DNA of 64,000 bases from Neurospora tetrasperma FGSC 2508 (Eukaryota > Ascomycota > Sordariomycetes > Sordariales > Sordariaceae). The notes beneath the pieces are model-generated. The model saw only the letters and a program-made list of their open reading frames with translations. It ran no database searches and was not told the origin of the DNA. Below, in pieces: positions 56,842-64,000 of this stretch (positions are counted from its first letter, which is position 1; each line of letters starts with the position of its first letter). The DNA is taken from the NCBI RefSeq assembly GCF_000213175.1, contig NW_009799103.1:993394-1057393 (forward strand), given 5' to 3'. Position numbers and translations under genes: made by a program.

Positions 56842-59365
56842 CTAAACGATGGAGCCGGTTTGGAACCATGGGTTGTTAGGATCATAGGGGAACTTCCTCA
56901 CCACGATATCACCAGTGTAGCCCCACAGATCCGCCTTCACCGGCTCGAACACCAGCTTGCAAGTTCCATTGTAATCCTCGGCCTTGGTCTTTTGTCCAAA
57001 TGTCTGGACCTCGCTGGTCTTGCCATCCGAGTAATTGATGCGGACCTGGTTGACCGTCTTGCGACTCTCGTCTCCCTCAAAGTAGTTGCTGGGCATGAAA
57101 TGCACACCAGCGTGCGCCGTGGTCATGACTGTGTTGGGTAGATCGCCCGTGTGGGGGAGGTGGTGCATACCCAGATTGAGCCACAGGACGAGATCCTCTT
57201 TCCGGAGGCTGTCGCCGTCAAAGAACTTGGAAAAGTCAATCGGTGGGTCGTGCACGTCCTGGCTGTTATAAGGATGCGCCGCCTTCGGCTCTGTATCTTT
57301 GTACTTGGTAATCTGGATGTCGTACTCAGCCCAGCGGCCAGCGTTGGCGAGGTTGGTAGAGTTGAGCACGGTCAAGTGGACAGTTCCAGTAGATGGGAGA
57401 ACACGGTAACCCCGGAATTCGCCGTGCTTGTTCCTGACGTCCTCATTGACAACGATGACTTGTGTGGCTTGGTTAGGAGCCCAGTTGAACCGGCCTTCGT
57501 CCTCGCTTTCGACAAACGACCTCTCCAAGTGCATGGTATTCCTGGCCTTACCCTTGGACCAGGGGTATGTAACGGTAGTGGGCGCCATAGTCACCAGCTC
57601 CACAGAATTGTTTGTGCCGAGGATGTCAAAATCAGCCTTGAAGTTAAGCACGTGGTCGTGCATGCTGCCAGAAAGGTTGTCATGGATCCTGAAGCCATAC
57701 TCTTCGTTTCCGGCGAAGTAGGCGGACTGGATATAACCCGAGGCGCGGACCTCGACAGAGATGGTGCCGTCAAGGAAGAACGAGTAGCTGAAAGAGTAAT
57801 CGTAGTTGCCAACGGTAGAGACAAAACGAACAACGAAGTAAGTGTTCTTGGTGACCGATGTGTAACGATTGGTGGTGTGGCGCTGGATCGGGAAGTCAGA
57901 GATAAACTCAAACATGCAGATGCTGTTGATGTGCGTGTGGGTGGTCTCCGAGACATAGAAGGAGGAGTTCAGGTAGGTGGCGTGCGTGGGGCAGTCGTAG
58001 CCCTGGACAAGCTCGAAGGCGTAGGGGCCAAAGCCGTAAAAGGTGTCAAGATAGGCAATGCCGGAGTTCAACGGGTCGTTACCGGCATAGTGAGCCAATG
58101 CCTCCTGCAAACCAAGCTCGTACAGAATCCTTTGACCCTTGTAGCGAATATCGTACAAGGCCATGCCAGTATCTCTGGTGAAGCCGATGTAGAAGCTGAA
58201 GTCCATCCACTCAACGTACTTTTGCTCGTGGTCGACGCCGTATCTCGCGCCGGCCGGGGCAACGATCGTTGGGGGGTGGTTGTAATCCAGAGGAGGAACA
58301 TCTCCGTTATGATCAGTGGCTGACCAGGCGCCAGGGACATTAGGGCCGTTCTTCTTGAAGCAAGAGCTCCAGTACGCTTCACGGAACTCTTCGGTGGTGG
58401 CATAAAAGGTGCCGTTGTAGAGCCATCCTTCGAGCGACCACTTGCTAGGGTCACGGCCGGTGATGTCGGACACAAAGTAAAGACCCAGGGGCAGCAGGGT
58501 TTCGGCATCAAAGACATCGCCAGAAAGAGCCCAAAAGCCATCCCAACGGATGACCCTGCCATCATCCTGCCACAAGGGGTCGATGCCCCAGATGTCGAGG
58601 GTATCGTTTTCCAGACCCAAGGCCGTGCCGTTCCATAGATCGAGAGTGATATCGGCAATAGAGGCGCTAATCTTCCAGATCCATTCTTCGTATACAATGT
58701 CTTCGTCCGCATCGAGGTTACGGACCTTTCCGTCACCGCTGGGCTTGTTGTAGGGAAAAGTAAGGGGCGCCCACGATACGGTTGTGTTGTCTAGAGGGAG
58801 AGGACCGACGAGGATGTCGGCGTAGAAGGGGTTCTCCGTCGCGCGGTTGTTCAACAGGACGTGGGCGTACTTGGTAGGGGCCGGCGCATCGCCGTCAATG
58901 AAGGCAAGGGCATCGGTCTTGTTTGGCCACATGGCCTCAACAAGTTGTCTATGGGTAGTTAGCATTTGCAAAGAGCTCCTGTCGAGTGTCTTGGACTCAC
59001 ATCGTGTTATCCCATGGCCCAGCCTCCTCGGTGACAGTCAGATTGAATTGTTCCTGCGCAAAGAGCCAGTCTACCACTGATGAAATCTCTTCGCCTGTTA
59101 GCTGTCCCCAGATGTTGGGCTTGGGAGCAGTGATGGGCTTTGCGAGGACATCGGCGCAAGGGACTTCTTCGGTTCGTCGAGTGTGGCTCTGGCCCTCGAT
59201 GGCACGTTTGATGTGATTTGACATCTTCTTGCGAGCAGGGCCTTTTCGTACCCAGTCGGCTTTGGGTTCGGGGCTGGGTCGAGCGGCAACATCGTAGGCG
59301 AGGGAGCTCAGTACCAAAACTGAGGCCACAATGGCTCGGGGGCTAAGAGCGTTGAGGAAACCCAT
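56842..59365 (-). CDS. Secreted copper amine oxidase
   Basis: Copper-containing amine oxidase, converting primary amines to aldehydes with hydrogen peroxide and ammonia. Exons in coding order are 59365-59001 and 58948-56842; the 52 bp intron has a GTGAGT donor and a CTAAC branch. Length 823 aa. A signal peptide (about residues 1-28) indicates secretion, unlike the peroxisomal enzymes. The NYDY motif places the topaquinone precursor at Tyr504. The active-site base is the Asp in YLDTFYG (residue 423). Two copper His ligands lie in an HDH motif (about 552 and 554), and a third is likely in the AHAGVHF region. The N-terminal 80 residues are Arg/Lys-rich. All required residues are present. Confidence 0.9.
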
Positions 59366-61176
59366 TGTTGCCTGGTGAGCACAACTCGGGGGCAGAGACT
59401 GGTGATGAAGCAGTTGCTGATGTCCTCACATCGAGTCTGTGGGAGGCATCGCCAACTTATATTATCCCCAGGCATGATCAACAGGTACCTTCTCATGTTG
59501 CCGTTCCTGGCCCAGGTAGCGAAATATGTGAGATGGTCATTGGAGATTGCTGTACGTCATGGTCTTTCCAACACTGACCGATTCGTCTACCAATCTTTTG
59601 AGAAACTGAGAGTAAAATCAGATATGCATAGGCCGCGAACGTCTTATCGTAGGATCGAAAGAATCAGCTGCTGTACCATGAAAAGTAGTGTCCGGGGTGT
59701 GGATGATTGACCTGCAGGTCGAGGTGGTGTTGTATCGGACAGGGTCTGTCTTGTTAGCCACTCTCGGTCTTTAGGTACTTCTTGGGACCCCTAGGTAGCA
59801 TTGTCGTTCTCCCGGTTGCCGTACTTCTATTCCCATTTAGGTTATGAAGATCCGGGGTTGTTGGAGAAGCCATGCTCGAGGTCAGCACAACGCCGTTATC
59901 GCGGGCTTTCGAGTGCTTGAGGTCGGCTGTACTGATTGAGAGGGACTAGCGACTCCAAGACCGTTGTCATGAACTCTAGATGTCACAAGATGGACACAGC
60001 GCGAACTTTGCGAGACGAAAATAATGGGAATCCGAGTTTGATTCTGCGACGCTTTCAGAGAAGCGGTAATATTAAACTGAGATGTTTGTCCAGTCTCAAA
60101 TTCCCAATTCTCAAAGAAGATGCCGGCCGGGGCGGCTTATCGTCCACTGATTGTAGAGTAGCAACGGCTTTGTGGTGTCGGGTAGTTCGCCGAGCTGCAG
60201 TGCGTGTGCCTGCCGCTCAGCCGCTCCACTAGACTAGCCCGTGATAGTGCGGGGTCGATGTGCCAAGCCCAGGCCCCCATGGTTTGGTCTTTCCCTAGGT
60301 CTTTCTGTGTCTGAGCGCCGAGTGAGCCCCCCCAGGCCTCGTCATCGACGGCAGTCCCCACGAACAACAACAATAAGAACAAATCATTTACTTGATCCTC
60401 ACTGAAGATTCCCGAGCACAATATGAGCGTCCTGACGATTCCATGTTTGACCTCCAGATCAATATCATTCCCACATGCCAAGAGGAGGATGCTGCGGCAC
60501 TGCCAAGATCTGCCTCCAATCCCGTCCCAAAACGCCAACTTCAGTGATCCTTATCTCTGCCCTGACTGCTGCTCTGCTCACCACGCTTTTCTTTGCCGAT
60601 AACGGCTCGGTGGGCGACAGATCTTTCCTTTCCTTTCACAGCCCACATTCCACTCAACTCTACACTACCTACCTGAACAGGTAGAAACTATTTTATGTAC
60701 CTCGGCGACCAACAGGTTTGTTGGGATGGGGATCCCTTACCTGCTGCCTATCTCATCATCAGCCACCAACACCGGCATGGAGGTTAGTGGATCACTTCCC
60801 CCAATCAGGTCAAGCTTTGCCTGATTGTTGTTTTCAATACATACAGATATCAAGCATTTATCAAGTGCTGTGATGTAATTCAGAGAAATTCAATTTCCAA
60901 CTACCTTGCTCCCATCAAGTTCGTTCTATCGTCCTGCCCGTTTCCTGCGGACAGTGGCCAGCCCCCGCCCAGACCCCAGACGATGTACCTATATTGGCGT
61001 ATTGTGTAAGTGACGTGCCAAAACCCTAACCCTCCCTCATATCTCCCACCCGGAGCCTAACCACCAAGACACAACTCTTCCCTCCATATTCAAGCCATAC
61101 TGACCGTCGTGTGGCGAAGAATAGGAAGTAAATATTTTCTGGTCATGATCCTATTCGAGTGACCATTCTTCCCCCA
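59366..61176. other. Intergenic 1.8 kb upstream of the amine oxidase
   Basis: Amine-oxidase promoter side and 3' region of the next minus gene. A telobox-like AAACCCTAAC occurs at 61021-61030. Short open frames (up to 133 codons) have no domain. No gene called. Confidence 0.45.
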
Positions 61177-62151
61177 TTAGAACCTACCCCACGGCACCTC
61201 CAGCGCGCCGTCCTCCATGCCTGTAATGACTTGAATCCGCTTCGAGTCGGCAAACCGAAAGTACACCGTCCACGACTTCCTAACACCCGGCCAAGTGTCC
61301 TTCTTCCAAAACGCGTTCGTCATGCGGATCTGTCCCCTTCTCCCCTCGAAGAACTTGGCAAGTTCCTGCAACACCCACGGCGTCTCGATGCTTTCCGGCC
61401 CGTACAACGCCGCCAAGATCTCCACTGAGCCGTTGTAGGGAAGTCCCGTCCGCCACGGCCGGTGGATGGTTTGCACAAAATCCGATGTTCTGTCCACGGC
61501 TTCTTGCTCGGCTAAGGCGTGCTTGTCGGCCCAGATACTGACGACGGCGGTATGCTCGGGAATGTTGAGTAGATGCACTTCTCCGTTGTTGTTCAACCCC
61601 TCGAGTTGGTAGAGCACTGTCAATGTTTTGACGGCACCGTAAGCTGGATCGGGCGTCAACACGTTGTAGAGATTGTACATGTCGAAGGTGACTCTATCGT
61701 CGGATGCCACCATGGCCCGAATGTCGTCTGTGACACTGACGCCACCCCAGGTAGCACCGATAATAATCAGCCGAGGCGGCTGGTTGGGGAGATGGGGGAA
61801 CATGTTGTCATGATGTTCTGCTCCTTGGTAGGCTTGGCTGAGGCCTACGTCACTACTGCCCATATAGATATCGGTCTTTGAGTATTCAGAACTTTGGCCC
61901 TTGTCGTCGCTGCTAATGTTCTCCCAGTTTTTCAGCAGCGTCATGGTCGGCGTCGGAGAGGATGTTGGTGGTATCTCGAAGGATGTGACCAAAACATGGC
62001 GTGCAAGAATTACAAAGAGCAAGATAAGCCAAATTCCAATTAAGACGAACAAGCGGGTGAGGTCAAGTGTCTCCCGGATTCGCTGACGGCCAGACAGCGG
62101 TGGCCTCTGGGACGGCGCTGGCCTCGAGCGGACATGTTTGGACACGGTCAT
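61177..62151 (-). CDS. Single-TM protein of unknown function
   Basis: A 324 aa protein from the ATG at 62151; the frame is open upstream only through a TTG. A basic N-terminus (about 30 residues) precedes one hydrophobic helix (FVLIGIWLILLFVILARHVL, about residues 35-55), giving a type II orientation with the bulk outside or lumenal. Conserved-looking blocks are RLIIIGATWGGVSVTDDIRAM, DPAYGAVKTLTVLYQ and SIETPWVLQELAKFF. The last resembles a DnaJ-like or nuclear-transport-type fold only weakly, and I do not name a family. The protein has no cysteine at all, which is unusual for its length. Confidence 0.68.
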   Translation of the reverse strand: MTVSKHVRSRPAPSQRPPLSGRQRIRETLDLTRLFVLIGIWLILLFVILARHVLVTSFEIPPTSSPTPTMTLLKNWENISSDDKGQSSEYSKTDIYMGSSDVGLSQAYQGAEHHDNMFPHLPNQPPRLIIIGATWGGVSVTDDIRAMVASDDRVTFDMYNLYNVLTPDPAYGAVKTLTVLYQLEGLNNNGEVHLLNIPEHTAVVSIWADKHALAEQEAVDRTSDFVQTIHRPWRTGLPYNGSVEILAALYGPESIETPWVLQELAKFFEGRRGQIRMTNAFWKKDTWPGVRKSWTVYFRFADSKRIQVITGMEDGALEVPWGRF

Positions 62152-63408
62152 GGCAAGGGTCTTCGTCAACGTTACACCGGCTGCTGATTGGTGTCAGCGA
62201 ATTCTTCTTGGCTTGATGGACGTTGGCGAATGATGACCAGCGGCTTCTGGGGCTGGTTTCCCGCCCAAGGAGGAATTAAGACATCAGAAAGATCCAAGAG
62301 GTATGTCTTCTGCCCGTGAATAATCCAAGCCCCAGGATTGGTGCCCGCCTAGGTCAACATGTGCAGTCGTGTCCAGTAGTCTGGCAGGCATGACAGGATT
62401 TCTTTCACTTTGCTCGGAAATATGCAGTACATGCAGGTTATGAACAGGTCATTGGGGCTCTCGAGTCCCCCGGACGATCAAGTTCTGTCCTACACGACCG
62501 CTGTTAACCTTCCATGTTTGCTGATGAGAGATACCGGACCTTTTGCCCATTTATTTCTGCTCCTGCATCTCTAGACTAGGACCCTGTTTACCGGCCCCAA
62601 ATCTTCTCAACAGGCAACCCGGAGGAATCCAGGAATAGATGCCTTTTTGGCATTATTCGACAAGGTTTTTAGGCTGAACTTGATGGCTCGCGGGCTTGAT
62701 TATCTGGGCGACTCTTAATACCAAAGACCAATTCACCTCACTATCCTCTTCCATCCAATGCTATCTCGTTCTTCTCTGTTTTCATGGCTTCCTGTGTCTG
62801 CTAAAAATCTCTGCGCATACTTGAGAAGCTCGGGTATATAACGTGTATCACCTCGAGTCTTCGGTGCCGTGTTCATCGACGGATGTTCCGCCAAGTTATG
62901 ATATCACACGGGTATCCACTGTCGATGATACAACGTCCCCGAGTACATCGGCAAGATGACAAGCGATTAGCGAACAAATCTGCAGTGATGCATGTTCAGC
63001 ACCATCTGGACGGAACTACAGAATATCGTACTATCTATGACAACTGATATCAAGGAATCCAGCTACCAGAATCGACAAAGGACCGCACAATAACTGGAAG
63101 GTGGCAGCAAACGTGTCTGTGATACAGCTAACGCGGCCACGACTTTTTGACAGCTCGTGTATCGTTTCACCCATCATGTGCCGGTTACACCCTTCGCCTT
63201 CATGGTCTTATGTCCGGAAGTAGCAAAATGAAACAATAGCATGCATGAGAAGGTATTAGACGTGTGCTGTCTCCTAAGATGCGGAAAACCGTCTGGTTCA
63301 CTCGAGCTTTACCGGTTAGCAGTGGGAGTTGAGCTCAGATTTAGCTTCGACGTCTACAGGATAATCCCGGCCTATCAGTACCTACCATCACTTCTAACAA
63401 GCGTCGAA
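62152..63408. other. Intergenic 1.3 kb
   Basis: Divergent upstream region between the one-TM protein gene (minus) and the right-edge gene (plus). I see nothing that supports a gene. Confidence 0.5.
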
Positions 63409-64000
63409 ATGGTTCTGCGATCGTTCAGCACAGCCCTCTTCCCCCTCTTTCTCCTTTCAGAGGTCTCTCTAGGATTATTGGCAGGATCACCCAGACATAA
63501 GCATGAGATCCGTGACATTCCCAGCGCCCTAACCAGCACTCAGATCGAGAATGAAACCACACAATACTACTATACCGATTCCTACTCCTCCCTCCCACCA
63601 TTCTGGCCACCACGACCAACACCACACAGCTCAACGACGACGACGACATCAACAGAATCAAATCCATACCCTCAGACAGATTCCTACACTCCCAGCAGCT
63701 GGAACTTCAGCACACCTAGCACCACTTGGAATTGGACCAGCTACTCCGACACGTCCACCACTGCGCCCTCGAACTTCACGACACCTACTACCACTTGGAA
63801 CTTTACGGTCCCCTATACTACCTGGTCAAGCTACTCAGACACCTGGGGAGACCATAACACCTACCCAACACCCAGCAGTCCTGTCACAGATAAGACCACG
63901 ACCATCTTCGTGATCAAGACCCTCACTTCCTTCACCACCACCGTCGTGTCCAGGACTGTCAAGCGGTCGACAAAGGAGCCAATCATAACATCCAAGTCTT
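63409..64000 (+). CDS. Ser/Thr/Trp-rich secreted protein, 5' part only
   Basis: Starts at the ATG at 63409 and stays open to the window edge (197 codons). A signal-peptide-like N-terminus (MVLRSFSTALFPLFLLSEVS) is followed by Ser/Thr/Tyr/Pro-rich sequence with repeats of a TWNFT/TWNWTSYSDT type. There are several N-glycosylation sequons (NFS, NWT, NFT). A TTTIFVIKTLTSFTTTVVS stretch near residue 165 could be a beta-aggregation or transition region. Composition fits a cell-wall mannoprotein or GPI-type protein. The 3' end is missing, so length and anchor are unknown. Confidence 0.6.
   Translation, partial: MVLRSFSTALFPLFLLSEVSLGLLAGSPRHKHEIRDIPSALTSTQIENETTQYYYTDSYSSLPPFWPPRPTPHSSTTTTTSTESNPYPQTDSYTPSSWNFSTPSTTWNWTSYSDTSTTAPSNFTTPTTTWNFTVPYTTWSSYSDTWGDHNTYPTPSSPVTDKTTTIFVIKTLTSFTTTVVSRTVKRSTKEPIITSKS

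Noticed and set aside
57151-58323. 390-codon plus-strand frame
   Set aside because: Antisense to the copper amine oxidase, which has all catalytic motifs.
61021-61032. Interstitial telomere repeat (AAACCCTAACCCT)
   Set aside because: Fewer than two full units; better read as a telobox-like promoter word or chance.

Overview
The window is nuclear DNA of a filamentous ascomycete. Coding capacity is about half, most multi-exon genes have short introns of 50-150 bp with GTRNGT donors and CTAAC/CTGAC branch sites, and there is no operon structure. The gene at 991-2784 (a cAMP-receptor-like GPCR) followed by a GH94 cellobionic-acid phosphorylase (6997-9372) and, about 20 kb on, a CBM1-GDSL esterase matches my memory of one Neurospora crassa neighbourhood (gpr-3, ndvB, and a CE16 gene with adjacent locus numbers). 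I therefore read it as N. crassa or a very close relative. That assignment is from memory, not from a search.

Layout. 1-9.4 kb: the GPCR, a 4.2 kb gene-free stretch, then ndvB. 9.9-13.1 kb: a secreted beta-helix/B-lectin protein and, on the opposite strand, a secreted phospholipase A2. 14.2-17.5 kb: a single-pass Ser/Gly-rich membrane protein and a secreted Gly/Pro-repeat protein, both on minus. 18.7-24.3 kb: a small heat-shock protein with a partly duplicated 3' end, a cytochrome P450, a broken acetylxylan-esterase-like gene and an F-box/ankyrin-like protein. 25-32.4 kb, all minus: a MoeA-like molybdopterin enzyme, a small two-TM protein, the CBM1-GDSL esterase and an RGS-domain membrane protein. 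32.4-35.2 kb is non-coding and holds a 312 bp MITE-like element with about 85 bp inverted repeats. 35.2-42.5 kb: a PTH11/rhodopsin-type membrane protein, a large 2OG-Fe(II) oxygenase-like gene with an apparent frameshift, and a His-rich membrane protein. 43.9-54 kb: an MFS transporter, two unrelated alpha/beta-hydrolases and a patatin-type lipase with DUF3336. 54-64 kb: a degenerate acidic reading frame, a secreted copper amine oxidase, an unrecognised one-TM protein and the 5' part of a Ser/Thr/Trp-rich secreted protein that runs off the right edge.

How the genes may work together. This is mostly a housekeeping/accessory mosaic, not a cluster. Two themes recur. One is plant-polymer use: ndvB, CBM1-CE16 esterase, a CE1 relic and a lectin-type secreted protein. 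The other is G-protein and membrane signalling: GPCR, RGS protein and PTH11-like receptor. I found no compelling undescribed multi-gene system. The most novel signals are the MITE-like element, the decayed CE1 gene, the frameshifted oxygenase, and a MoeA homologue that has lost a canonical active-site signature.
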